This document shows positions 18,961 to 33,540 of a DNA stretch of 43,788 nt, one piece after another (the stretch's first letter is position 1; every line of letters begins with the position of its first letter). Below the pieces are notes generated by a model, which saw only the letters and a list, made by a program, of their open reading frames with translations, was not told the origin of the DNA and made no database searches. The DNA is taken from the NCBI RefSeq assembly GCF_000003605.2, contig NW_003116455.1:110711-154498 (forward strand), read 5' to 3'. Source of the stretch: Saccoglossus kowalevskii (taxonomy: Eukaryota; Hemichordata; Enteropneusta; Harrimaniidae). A program made the position numbers and the translations under genes.

Positions 18961-21900
18961 TTGCAGTCAATTGAGCTAAGATGAGTGTTTTGCTTATTCA
19001 CTTGGTCTCCTAGAGCTATAGATACAGATTAGAGTTAGATTACAGGGTTCAATGTAAGATAAAAAATTATGTTCGAGGATAATAAACTGTGACATTTGTC
19101 ATTGTAAGTGAACCTTGTTAATTAGTTTGCTGCGGTAGAGTAATTAGTTTTAGTGATGAATTGCGCCCGCATTCTAAGTCGAGGCAATCTGGCATGGCAT
19201 ATTTCGAGGGTTGAATTCTGCGACTTTCATTTAATGTTTGTTAATTTATTCATGCATTATTTGCGTGAGGTACATAATCCCAGATGAAATATGAAAACAT
19301 CCATTTCCAGTCACAATGGAAACGGCTGTGTGAATATGGTGTTCTACATTAATAAATCGGACAACGACACGCGCTGTTTACATAATGAACATAATGATAT
19401 TTGTTAATTTGATGTAAAACATACTGTAGAACACTTTGAAATAGCTGCCTGCAATTTTTGCGGATATGACTTATGGCATGAATTAACAGAATCTTAATTT
19501 AGCTAAAGTATCGACTATCTCATTGTGAGAATATACTTTATGTTAAATTAGCTGCACCTTGAATTAGCGAAATTACAGATTAGCTAAATTAGCTAAAAAG
19601 ACATGTTTTACAGTATATGAAACACAAGCATTATTGTATGCGTAAAACCATCTGAATGAAATAATCACTAAGAACTAAACATACGCCGCACAATAACACT
19701 GGTTATCCCACTGACAGTTTTTTTGTTATTGTATCATTCATGTTATGTAGGCATTGATTGTATGCATAGTATGCGTGCGTGTACTAGATACTGAACTGGG
19801 TCAAATACTAACGATGGGCCATACATGCTGGATAACAAAGTAGATTTGAAGGCAACGTTGTAATATATGTCATTGGGAAAGATATGTTCCAATAGTACAG
19901 TAGCCGTACATTACCATGGTGTTCTATATTTAATGGAGCGAATGAATATTACATTACACCGAGACATATAAACTGTGAAACTCAATCAGTTCTTTACATT
20001 GCGTGCGATGAATAACGCCAGCTTTAATGAGTCCCGACTATTTTTAATAGGCTGTTGAATTGTTAATGGCGGAAAACAAATACAAGTGACCATTAACAAA
20101 TGCTAGACTCGCCGCTTGATTGGTTTTCTGTATATCTTCATTAACTTCTTTATCTGCCTATTATACAACCTAAAACACTGGTTTTAAAGTGACCATGGCA
20201 ACAATTGTGTGCGACCATGTTCATACATTAATTTTTCCACAATGATATTTGTGTTACATGTCATCTTCTATGTCCGGGTCACGTGATTAATTTGCACTTT
20301 TAGTCATATCACATTAACTTAGTGTATGGCTGCTAACATCTTTTTTTGATGCACACTTTAAAAACTAATTACAAAGTACAATTAAATAATATAACCCTTC
20401 TACCTGTTGAATATATAATAAATATATTACATGGCATCCTATAAATACCATATAAATATTTCAATTTTCAACTCAATTTTACATTGAGCAACAGCCGTCT
20501 TCGGCAAAATCAATTCACCCTTTTTTCATTTATTAGAAGACGGTATCTCGGCTGCATTCCATGTTATTGTCAATTAATATCTCAGTTCGAACAGTTGTCA
20601 TGGAAAAGTTAGTCATTTGCTGAGATGGCATGCACAGAGGCGGACAATTATATAATTATTATGACCTTGAAACAACATTCATATAAACACACACAATGAT
20701 TAGATTAATACTGGTGATATGGGTCAATCACTGTGTTATTAACATTCCATTACATTATTAGTATAATAATATGCATCGATTGAACTAAGCTAAACAACGA
20801 ATGTTTTTGGCATATCTAACTCGGTTACGTTACTCCTGCCATTCACACCTATTATTAATATAATTCATTTTGATTACATCCGCCACCACTTTTGCAAATA
20901 ACTCTCATCTGCTTTGCTTAGTTTCAGTGAACTTGTTAATTATATCCTGTTTAACTACTCAGTAAGTGCATTGTAACTGAAATTTCAATTTGATGTAAGT
21001 TCCTTTATATAAAGATCAAGTTCAGCTCAGACAAATTACAAATAACCCCGGTCTACTCTCATGAATCAAACAAAAATGCGCTAGCGACGTGTTTCAAGAA
21101 CTAATGTGTTTATTTGTCAGTTTTCGACCAACTTGTGTTTATGATACGACCATCTGAAAGAAGTACGTGCCTCCTTATACGAGCGATAATTGTCGACAGT
21201 AATATAATATATAACCAATGTTAACTCGTTTCAGATAAACGCCACTAAAACTTATGAACTTTGATTTGTATCTTGAAAAGCAATGTCCTTGAATATTTCA
21301 GCTCTGCTTGGTGCCCGTTCATTAAGTGGTTGATAGCTAAAAGTAATCATCGCATATCTTATAAATGAATACCTTACAATCATTCACACCTTACAAATGC
21401 GCACGAATTAATCGAATGATTACATAACACCGCGGCCTAGACTGATAAAAAATACCCTTTCGATGTAATGAAATAATGCCCCTTACAATAACCATAGTAA
21501 CAATAATTAACGTTTTGAGATTGTGTTATTAGGAGCTCCATCATTTTTTTCCGACGCACACTTTGCCAAATTGCCTGAAGCATGCCTGTAGCTTTGACAA
21601 TGATATACATCTATCAGAATCTTATATATACGATTTCAAATGGCTCCGATAATGGACATGAATTAATTACACAGTTTACATGAATATTTCTGAATATTTT
21701 ACATGGACTTTTCTAACGTGTTGTTTCTAGGAAACCTGTATTCAAGTTCCTCACGTTACGTTAGAGCACTCAGAAGACGTCTGTGGACTGAACATGCGCA
21801 TTTAAAAAAAATAAAACTAATACTCGTAGTATACTTTACCTTTTAGAAATTATATGTCATGCTGTCCATTAACCTTCTCCACCTTTGCCTGAAAAAACTG

Positions 21901-24900
21901 TAAATTTTACATTCCATCTATAATTACACTACCCATCTTACAACGTTGGTATTTTAATTAAACATTCATGTTGTATACTGTTGATAATGACGCATTCACA
22001 TCTGCTTTGTTCTGTGGGAGATGTAATCGCAGCGTCTTTCAACAATATAATAAGTGCGAAATGACTGCAATTTAAATTGGCTTTGATGTTTCATTACAAA
22101 CATAGGCCAAGTTAGTTATATCAAATGAATTCCGACACGGATTTTCTTCTATGCGCACTTCCTCTACTACAGCAACAAATATCTGAAATAATTTTTGTGG
22201 CGAGTTCGTTTAGAAAGTGGATTGCGATAATTATTATGCTCATGTCATGGTATTTATATGCTTTAAATCGCTTATATCGGCTTTATCGTAATATACACGT
22301 TGCAATAATTGGTTCAACCAAGCCTATATTAAAAAAATAAAAACTCATTGCTTTGAGGTTTTATTAAAAAAAGGGACTAAGCTGTATGTAGTCGCATTGT
22401 TGCATAGTCTGTTTCATATACTTCTAAACGCACCGACACAAAAAAGAAACAATGAATTGGTACACATAGCGCAGTCAACCTATTACAAGGTACATATATA
22501 AATAGCATCCGAGTTAATGAGTTATTTGTATGTATATATTAATGAGGTTTTTAATATGCATCATTGTTATAGCTCACTGTGATTGCATTGTAACAAACAT
22601 TGCCTCATCCTAGTAGCCACACATCATAGTTATTATCCCTGATTTAGTTTGGACTAAATTATTTATCTGCTCATGGTTGTGTGGCGTTCAGGTTCGATAT
22701 TTTTTTTCCGATAAAAGAAGCAAATGACAATCTGCTGCCTATTATTACTGTTTCTTTTTTCTATAAATTATCAATGAGCGTGTATATTATACATATGTTC
22801 CTTCGGGTCACTGACTTAATGACCGCAAAGTATGCAACAATGTGTGATTGGCAGGTACTGTGTCTGGCAATTCTAAACGATGTGACAACTAATGGGTGTC
22901 TTTAATGCCCATGACGCTTTTGACATACGGTGAGCCATATGAAACTAGAGAAGTAGAAAAGGCCAGCCCCCTGTCTTGGTTAAGTAGGCAGTGAGCCGTT
23001 GCGCCTAAATACAGTATTTGACATTTAGTTCAAATAGCATAAAGGCAAGGATAAACAATGCAAAATTGTTTTGCAAATTTTTTTTATTTTTAAAAATAAC
23101 TTTCACGTAGATATAATTCTGTCTAACATGTGCCATATATTATTTAATAGATTAGTTCTCATCGCCTAACCTTTAGTAAGCTAATGTCTCGCCGCATTGA
23201 CGACATTTAAGGAGTAATACCATACCATCCCAAGGTAAACTGACTTCTGAGAAAAAATGAATCAGTATACCGTTTAAATCTTTGTTTAAGCGTTTTTTGT
23301 TATTGTTGTTGCGTATATTTATTATTTTAATGGGGTTAAATTATTCCATAACTACCCTGCGTAGCTATGCACAGAAATATGGGTATTTAATTGACGGGGA
23401 GAATGCCCCTGGTGAGTCAGAATGCCATGTTGTCCAAATGTGATTTCTATGTAAATATGCGATCAGTCTACAACGTTAGAAACCAGTGCGCCACGGGCCG
23501 TGAAATGATTACGTGTACAAAATAACGATTGCAAGTAAAACAAATCGAGCGTTTTATTGCATATTGTTGCATCGCGTGCGTTGCATAATTCAAGCCGGGT
23601 CTGGAAGATTTTGTAGAGAACATTAGAGTCAATTTTATGTCATTGTACAAAGGGCTATGATGAAATCATAGTAAAATTTATATCACAGTTAGAGAATTGT
23701 ACAAAACAAAACTAAAATGATAAATCAAACGTGTATGTAGTATTTTACTGTAAATTGATAATCTTTTGGTTTTTAAATTTAACCCCTAGTTGCGTAAATT
23801 TGCAATAGTTATATGAGTAAACTGACTCGCACGCAAACTAGTTATATATGTTGACGATGTCAGATACGGACAAAGGTGACAAAAAATATGAATTACTACG
23901 GAAAGAAAAATTAAAAACAAAGCCGAAAATAAAAATAACCGGGCACTTGTATAGCTGTGGGTAATAACATAGTATACACCAAAACTGAAAGTTCTTTGTG
24001 CTCATCAATATTATAATTTATCCTACTACATTAATGGAATAGCAAACTTTACTCAAGAAAGGGGTCATCGTCGTTCAATTGAAGACTATGATGATGTTAA
24101 CAAATGGGTATATGAGGATTTTTACATTACCCTGCATAACCCTTTTGATAAAATGAATATGATTAATGTCAGTATTATTTAGAGAATAATGGCGATGTAC
24201 GACCGAGACAACAATGAATAACCCGCAGTGAAGTGCAACTAACATCACTATGATAGCCGTGTTTTTTTAAATAATAATGAATCCTCGACAACGCCATTTT
24301 AGATGATGAGACGGATTTCTGTGAGGTAAAACCCAACACATTTCCAGACCCTTCTTCGATTTCAATATAGCAGCGTGGGGAATTCATTATTGTATCATGT
24401 GATAATGTAAATCTATAACATCATAAAACCCTGTATTGTGGTCGTGGTGATTTATAACACGCAATAATGAACAGTGTAGACCCTTTACCAACAGAACAGA
24501 AATAGAAAAATAATAGTCGTTATTTTAAGTAGGCGTAAAACGTACACGGGAAAACGACAAGGGGAAACGCGTTCATATATAATTGTAAGAAAACGGATTT
24601 GATCAAGTAGTATTTATAACCCCAAACTCTGCCCGTTCAATGGAAATAAAACATTTGGAGTCCTAGAGTTAGTTTCAAATCAGCGGAAGCAGTTGTGATT
24701 GGCAAGAAGAGGCATCGGTAACGGATAGTACCCATGAGTCTCTGTCTGTATTATATAATCGCGTCCGAGTAGTATCGTCTCTACGGTTAAGCACCGAGCG
24801 TTTTATGAATGTTTTATATGAAAACAGTTATTATCTAAGTAACATTTACTGATGTATTTTATGTATCATTACCTCACTCTGTAGAATCAAATAAAACACA

Positions 24901-27900
24901 AATACATAAAACATACATACAACACCCACGCCAAGAAATGGTTGTTGTTTTTTTCCTTCAATTTGTTGGTGACGTATGTTACCCAAAAGTGCTGTGAATA
25001 TGCAGTAGGTTTCCTTTCCGTTTACTTCTTACATTTACTTCGTTATCCGAGAATAGCCACTGATTCGTGACTAATCATCGAATAGCCCCACGTGCTTTTA
25101 ACTGACACTTGTGAGGTGTGTCATTTTTGTGGTATGTAAACATACAACTGATACATTTGAAACGTGAAGCGTTCATTAGAAATCGTCTTAAATCGTGCAG
25201 TCACGTACGGCTTTGCCGAGCGGCCCACTTTACTGGATTGTGTAGCCGTAGAAATGAGGCTTTATTCACACAACACCATTATTTCTGAATTATCGACACA
25301 ACAATCAGCACAGTATTACTCTACATAGTATAACTTAACATAGAGGGTATCATTTTCCACATAGTATTAGTCTTCTATATACCTTGTAGGCAAACTATCT
25401 CAGTGGGTTCCTACTGGTAAGTGAGCCAGTATATACAAATTATATGCTACCTATTAACTGCTTGTGTGTTATCTCATAGCAACAACCAATTTATAAATAT
25501 ATATTCACATGCCTTTGACCTATACACCATGTTCGCAACTATTTGGCCATACTTGCGGAATACATCATAGTTAGAATAAATACGTTGAATACTATATTAT
25601 TAAGAAATGAACATTTTTTTCCGTAAAAGAGCTGGATTAATTTGCGCTCTAATATCACTTGATCCTAGAACACTTTGAGTTCAAGTGACTTTTCCTGAAT
25701 GTGTCAGAATCAGTTCATACCGTTGACTAAAAAAAATCTTTAACAGACAAGGTGTTTTCAAAGTGCAAAGGGTTAATAGTTTGTATTGTGTTGATAAATT
25801 TACCTCACATGGTGAACATGAAAGAGCAGGTGGTGTTGTAATGAGGCATATAATCACGTTTTCAATAGAAGCAGATGATATGACAGTAGTTTGTCATTTA
25901 GTCCATTGAAAAATGTTATAATTGGAAACATTGAATTTCAGTACGATGAGTGTCTATCTGTTTAAGGAACAGTACTAATATTATAATCCCAATAGGTAGC
26001 AGTGTTACATTACAATCAATTCAATCAATTAAATGCAGGTCATATCAGGGACTTTCAAATTGTTTGATTGTTATTGGCCTAAACACATTTAAGAAAATCG
26101 AAATAATTTTATCTGACCCGGACACCACATACGAACAGTATTAGTATTTATTGTCACATTGGTGCCTATAATTCAGGCAATAATTATTTTGTCAATTGAA
26201 TGCGGTTGGTTAAACGTGTTGATGTGAAGGTGCATTTATAAAATATGATTATACTGGGTTGGGTCACGTTTGCTATTATTTCTTTATTCGAAAGTGGGTG
26301 AAAGGTTGTATGTCAATTACGAGTAGTATTTGAATACAACTTATCTGAAATGAGCACGTCTTATAACAGTTTTTCTCTTCATTTAAAATACCCGATACAT
26401 TGTTATACATATCACTAAATGCATTATTGGGTTGTAATATTTACACTATATACACATATAGAAACGACCTTCATTAAAAACGTACAAGTTGTTCTCAATG
26501 AACGAAATGTAAATGACAATAAGGCAACAATCAACCATTAGAATTAATTACCTATTATAAGTCTGCATAGGGCCTCACCTAATACATATTTACAAAAGAC
26601 GCCCTTATTATCATTTTCCATTGCCAGTTCATGAGTATTAGACAAAACGTTCACTAAATATATGGTATGTCACGTACACACTCGTATTTAAATAGCACAT
26701 TGGGATAGATCAGTTGTCACAGTATAAACTACATTAGGTTCACCATATTATGTTAGCTTGTTAAATTTTCATTTCTTCTAGGTTCATGTAAATGATATAT
26801 TCACTAAATATAGTGTATTAATCATATTTTAAGTCATTTTATATGTAAGTAAACCTATGGCCTTAATCTTTGTTTTGAATTTAAATTATATTTATAGTAA
26901 TCCATGTCTCACATGAATGTGTAAATCGAACAGCTAGTAATTGAACCTAATTAGTCACCATTAATTGTTTTTAGATCAGCTATATTATTATATACAGAGC
27001 AAGCGTGTATTGGTATATACCATACTTTCAATATTCCATTACGCCACTGCTAATGGTTATCTCAATACCTTATCTCAGTAAAGCCAAAAAGGTTATGTAT
27101 TGCATTGCAATTCTTTACAACTAGTAATTCGAGCTGATGTACCCATATCTTTATATTCCTTTTCAGCAATCGCAGATGCATACATAATCTACTGTGCATT
27201 CATTTGCAGTACAATAAAATGTCACTGGGTAGAAATACAATTTTCTTTATTCTTGTCCCAAATTCCTCGTTACATTCTCCAGATATAAAATGTAGTTGTC
27301 ATGCCTACTAAAAATCTGATGTAAGCACAAGCAAATAAATAAGTTCGTTGACAGCGAAAGATCATTGTATATATATTGTATAAAGATATTGTATTGGATT
27401 AATGATAACATATTCCGTTCTGCTCGACTTCATCACGTATTTTTTTTCTTGGCACGAGCGAAACGGAAGTAAGATAAATTGTGTGCATGGATCGCATGTA
27501 TTTATATAACAAATTATTATGAAAAGTGCTACGGTACAATAATGATAATCAAATAGTCCACGGATGTTACTGATTACTTCAGTACAAACCCCATCATCCT
27601 GTTATCCATGATATGTTTGCTTTGACTGTTTGACCGTATTCCCCCTGCATGAATACTCAATGCTGCAGGGAATTTCTGAATTCCCGAAGAGGCACGAAGA
27701 ATGTGATGTCGTTTGTTCGTAATGTGTTAGCACATGTTTTAGCACAATACACACACTGCTATGAATATATAGCTAGGTATACGTTTTGTAATGCCGTACT
27801 GCGGTATTACGTAATAAAATGTGAGTTTTGTAGTTACCTCACACGAGTTTTCTATTAAAATGTATGGAAAAAGTGCGTAGCTGTTACAAAACTGGCTGGA

Positions 27901-30900
27901 ATTAATACAAAACGCATAAATAGATAACGAATAATGGATTTCAATTCGTTCTAAACATAGAATCATACCAGCCTTTGGTTCCCCGGGAGTTAAAATAATT
28001 ACAATTGTATAAATGGTGGGGGGTGGACACTCGCCTGAACATGGATATGCTTGAGTTAAGCGATCTTGAACCTTGTTCCGTTTTTGTGTCCTGTACATAC
28101 AAATGTTTTACAACGTGACACCATGTTACCTTGCTTGGCACTAAATCGATTCTATACCCATGACACAGTTCTGCGTAATATATACGCTCACCACCACCAC
28201 AACACACACAGTCTTCATGGTAAAAACGATGTAAGATATAATTCACAATGTGAAGCCAAATTATGTTTGTTCATGGTTACATCTTTATTCTTATCATATA
28301 ACAAATGGTTCAAACCAGATTTAGATTGACAGTAAAAACAGTAAAATTGTAATTAAATCGTCGTAATATTAGTTTTTTAAATTACTGATCGTGTTATCAC
28401 ACGCCCATGTAACCATGGTAAACATCAATCAGTTATCATAACGCTTGTGCATATGTCAGACACATAGAGTCGGACACACGGTTAGAACTTAAGAAGACAA
28501 TACAGACAGATTTACAGTGAGTTACATAAGGAAAAACGGAAATAACGGGCAGTCTGAGCAAAGAACTACATTATAAAATTCATGGAGTTCTTAGTTAGTT
28601 GAGTAGTTTTGCATGCAGAACTGTGTGTGCTGAAACTAATATCATGTGCGACTGTAACTCGACGAAACTGAGAATATATCAAGGGACTGGATTATGTGTG
28701 AAAGTGATTATGTTCACTTGCTTGAATATTCCTGCTACTGTGCTATGACTGTAATGCCTCACATTTGACACCTTTAGGCAATAGTAGAATATAAATGGAA
28801 GATTAATATCCTCTCAATTCTAAGAACTCGCTTATATGGGTCAGTAAATTTCAACTTTGACATTCATGACATTACAGGCGGGGAAAGACAGAGATTGATG
28901 TATGGAGAGTAGTAGCAAATATGTTTGACCTCTCGTCAAATGCCAGTAGTCTAAGCGTACACCCATGGTGACTGTCCCACAGGTAGTGTCATTATTTGAC
29001 CCTTAAACGCAACCGACCAAATATCTCCTCAAGACGAGTGTTCTTGTTCACCTGGTCTGGTTTCCTGGCAAAGAATCGAAACAACTTCTTTCATTATATC
29101 ATCGCTCTCAAAGATCGTGACTAGCGAGGGCCGAGGGAATTGCTGTTTTGCTCGGTCAGGGCTTTGCACAGTTATTAATATCGAACACGTGACATCACGA
29201 CAGACACTAGGCAGAGGTTTATTTGTGATAGCATATAGCCTGATCCCCCATGACGCATTTCTGGGATGGGGGTGGGGGTAAAACATACGAGTATCCGAGC
29301 GTTCAAATTACATGCGGAGATGGTTTTCCCTTAACCCCATATTCATCAGATGATTGGCTAATTCACTGTCAGTTCATTCACTTAAGTGACGCCTATATAT
29401 AGGTCTAGTTCCCAAGTTAATCAGCTACTCTCAGGTAAAATGCTAAAAATATTATCTAGTTTTTAATCAACACCATCATTATTATCAGGTTTGGAACCTA
29501 TTAATTCATACACCATCTTTACTCTTATGTCTTAGTGTAGAATGGACAGTTGGAATAGCCATGATTAACTTTATTACTACTACTATGCTCGACATGGACA
29601 TGGAATAATTATTTAATTTAATGCGTGAATGTTGTATTATTTATTAGGAACACCAAAACTCTTTTCTGAATGTTTTAAATTGTTATAACATTTTTTACAT
29701 TTCATGTATATACACGTAAATAAGTTTAAGTTTTTTGTTTTGTTCAAATCTAAATTGCCGGCTCCACACATATTCCTGGGTAATCGGCTTCTGACCCATC
29801 CATTATTGAAGATTCGGTTGGCGATTCCACTCTCTGATTTAAACACCCTAAATAGACAAATATATAATTGTATTGCGCATGCCGAAGTAGTCTTTGTAAC
29901 AGCGCATTTTTACAGGCTACAAGCTGTTCAAACCTGTTATACTGCTCTTTTCTTTAGATATGAATAATAGTTGAACTGTGGCTATTTTTGATGGGCTGCA
30001 ACAATCAACGTAATAATTATAAATGTAATCCAATGTGGCTACCTTTTGGCAACAGACAATGCACAGTGAACCGTAACTTAAATATGATACACATTTGAAA
30101 GTGTAAGGAACTACTAGGTTGTATTACTAACCAATGGTCGCTAAATGTCAACATACGATTTTAAATTGAGGTAGCCATTTTGAAAAACAAGAATACTAGG
30201 AAATGTTTCTAAATGGTGCTATTTGACTTAAATTTCAATCAAAAAATGCAGAGAAACATGTATGTAGATAAATTTAAAATAACTTAATGCACACCATAAA
30301 TGTAAAAATCGGTGGAACAAATTAAAATTGCCCTTACCCAACTTGATTTATGCACATCGAGTCATTTCACTTTGAGAGTTAAAACCAACGACCCACGTTA
30401 CAGTACATTTTGTATGTTTTCGAAGGTTACCATGGACACTCATTGATTACCACAAAGCTACATTTATGACACGTATATAATGGATTTATATAAAATGTAG
30501 GTAATAATACACTTTCCATTTATAGTCAAATTACCCCACTCCCCTCAAATGGTACCAATGATTTATTTTAGGAATTCTGACTCGTAGAAACGGCAAAGTA
30601 TGGTTTCTGGGGTTTTGTCCGTTGGATAGAATTATTCATCGATCCTACTGCCGATTTTGTAAATGTGTCTAAACCAATGAATCTATGGATTATTATTTTA
30701 GTGAATGGTACCACTAGTTACGCCAATTAAAAAATAGAATGGCAGCAATACTATTGCACGTGTAAGAATGACATTTATATAGAGTATGCGTTTTGTTACA
30801 TTTCATGTAATATTTAATCACAATTAAAACGAATCTCTCACAACATGATGCATCTCGAGGGATTTTACTTTAAAATTGTCTGTTTCTGTGGTTTTATAAA

Positions 30901-33349
30901 CCTCATTATTTCTCACAATTAAACAGTCTGAGACGAGAGTCTGAATAGCATTCTTCGTGTAATAATTTAATGGCATTCTTTGTTATTGTAACATTGCATA
31001 TCACCGCATGCAGTGGTTTTATGTAACTGTGTTTCCACGCAAACACTTAGGTACACGTTTAATTATAACTAACGACGTAATGTAACATCTAGATTTCAGA
31101 CTCGCCGCGCGGTACTCCTATATTTTACTGAAATTACCTCTAATTTAACAGCAACACCCATTGAACAATACATTTTAATAGTTTGTATTGTGCAAGAGAA
31201 ATTTTACCGTAGAAATGTTTGACTAATAATATGTCTTACCTTATTAATCTTGGGGTGTATTTGTCTTTCATAAGTACACAGTCCCAAAACATTTGTCTAT
31301 ATTGTATTTACGTGGAAAAATAATTGTGCATGTCATCAGGGACATCCCCGTTACCTGCAAAATCTTGCGTAATTCGCAAATATCTTTGAACTTGTCTTCA
31401 GCTTAGTGTCGAAACCTTGTTCCTCATCCATTATTGTAAAGGGTTTAGTTGACTGGACTGGACACTGGTGTTGTGTTTGACAAATATCTTGGTGGGTTTT
31501 GTTGCGTGGCCAGCTCAAATACCATAGAATGATGTTCAGTTATTCACACTATGTGTATATGTATGTCACAAAATATTAGACCTATTTTATTAATAAGCAC
31601 GATAATTGCTTTGCTCATCGTTCAACAGTATTGGATAGGTGAAACTAACATTCCCAACCGTTGACCTGTTAACAATGATCATGTGTGCCAATTTACATGT
31701 CAAAAACGCAAAACAAGTGACTGATAATATTATTGTCAAATCATTAAAAGAAATACATATAGATCCCATGGTATACATGAAGTAGTGTAAAGTGTAAACA
31801 AATGAGCACATCCGGCTCTACATGTGAGTCATATTAGATTGTTTTGCTGGAAATCTGAGATCTACATCATATAGGTGATATAATTGCCCTTTGCGATCAT
31901 CTTTGTAATAGTGTTTTTAACTATAAGCTTATTATCATTTGTCATATTGTCTGGCCTGAACTAGCTCGGGGGCAAATATTAGACACATATATATGTCAGA
32001 AGCACATTCTGTAGTCCCTTTTATCTCATCTATATCATTGGAATATAAAACAAATTTTAGAGTGTCTGAATTTAAAAAGTTGCTTTGTGCCATATTTTGA
32101 ATAATATTTTTATATTAAGCTTCATACGAATAAAAAATAGAATAAGTCAACTGCACGGGAGCACAATTTGTCCCCAATTCCGACACTTTTTTAATATTTT
32201 CACATCAGTTTTCTTCTTTAAAAAGTAGGCGGAATCGTAACCAACCACTATTCTTTTTAGTTGCTTGATTGTCAATGTTAATGTGTAATGGTGTGATACA
32301 GACTGTACTTGATATAAAATGTTTAAAAATTCAATTGCCTTTAGAAGCAGTGTTCTTGAATGAGGTCGTCGTATATCATAGTTATTACTTAGGTCGACCC
32401 CAAATAAACAAATCTCTGTTGCTCGCTACGTTGACGATCTTATTTTTCAAATTATAAACAGTTATCATAACTTCTCCTGTGCTTATCTAATGCTCTTGTC
32501 AAGAGGCAACAACTCTAGCTTCTCCTGGATAATTTAGTAATGTCACTGTGTGACAAGACTTGATACTTCACTGATTGTGACCTCTGTCAACTCAAAGGCT
32601 AGTGATTAACAACGTGTTTCACCTGCACTTGACTGGGTGACGTTTTTTGGACTGATGCTGCCTCATCGAGTATTAATACAGTTCAGCAAAAGTAATGAAA
32701 AGGACATGGTGTCGTCTAACTATTTTAGATGTGCGCGAACTAAGTGACTACATCCGGTTAGGAGCATTCTTTTATATCAATCATTATGTATTGTGACAAT
32801 AAATACATACAATCAATTTCTAAAATATAATAAGTGCTTGCACAATTAATTAGATTTAATAAATCCGTAAACAAACACAATATTAACCTTCTATTTCCAT
32901 CCTGTTTACGTGCACAGGTATATTCTTATAAAAACTAATGATATGTGTCTTATAATATTAGAATAGGTACATAATGTAGTACTAGTATAATGAGTAGATG
33001 AATGTACTAATCATTCCTATTTATTGAAAAAAAATAGTTCACCTTTACATGTTGCATGATGCCACATGACATTATAAAATTTAAGAAATTAAGAAATTAC
33101 ATCGTACAACAAATTTGGATTGCATTTGCAAATTCCAAAAAATGTTTCAAATATCTATGATTTTGAACTATTTACAATTGTTTTGCAACACCACCCCCCC
33201 CCCCCTCATCCACCAACTAGAATATAAAGTGTGATTGTCTTTATATATATAATTTCCTAATTGATTTGTAAAATACATATAAAATGAAATTCCAATTTTA
33301 GATATTGCTGTATGATTTGGCTAACCATATCTGAACAAATTAAACTCAT
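18961..33349. other. Long AT-rich intergenic region, no supported gene
   Basis: Open frames here are short and low in complexity, none with convincing splice or domain signals. Local items are a cluster of TTAGCTAA-like words at 19,497-19,600, an exact RFX-type X-box at 20,189-20,202, a block at 28,990-29,290 that is richer in GC, and a 12-base C run at 33,194-33,205. Confidence 0.6.
20189..20202. promoter_or_regulatory. X-box (RFX site) match
   Basis: GTGACCATGGCAAC fits the RFX consensus GTNRCC-N2-RGYAAC exactly. There is no supported gene nearby, and about one such match is expected by chance in this much DNA, so its role is doubtful. Confidence 0.2.
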
Positions 33350-33449
33350 AGTTGCTGTCGACATAGGAAGTTGTGGCGCGTATCGCGTGGACGGGTTTCA
33401 TGTTCTCTGCACGTAATAAGCTCGGTTATTAAGCATCCTTTTTGGGGGA

Positions 33450-33540
33450 TGCCCGGTGGCCGAGGGGAAGACGTGTAGTGGCGTGAAGCTAGGCGATTAG
33501 GTGCCGTACGCGAGCGCCGGTTCGAATCACGCACGCAGTA
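33450..33540 (+). repeat. Degenerate tRNA-like sequence, probably a SINE head or tRNA pseudogene
   Basis: A polymerase III A-box-like TGGCCGAGGGG lies at 33,457-33,467 and a B-box GGTTCGAATC at 33,519-33,528. Their spacing suits a class II (Ser/Leu) tRNA. The acceptor and T-arm pairings are poor, so a working tRNA is unlikely. The GC-rich flank from about 33,355 may belong to the same element. Confidence 0.45.

Noticed and set aside
25950-26144. Open frame with a secreted-protein look (IGSSVTLQSIQSIKC)
   Set aside because: It is short, has a poor splice context and lies in uniformly AT-rich DNA, so it is not distinguishable from chance.
27739-28246. Overlapping minus-strand open frames of 101-119 codons
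   Set aside because: Two frames overlap with low-complexity, motif-free translations; no support for a gene.
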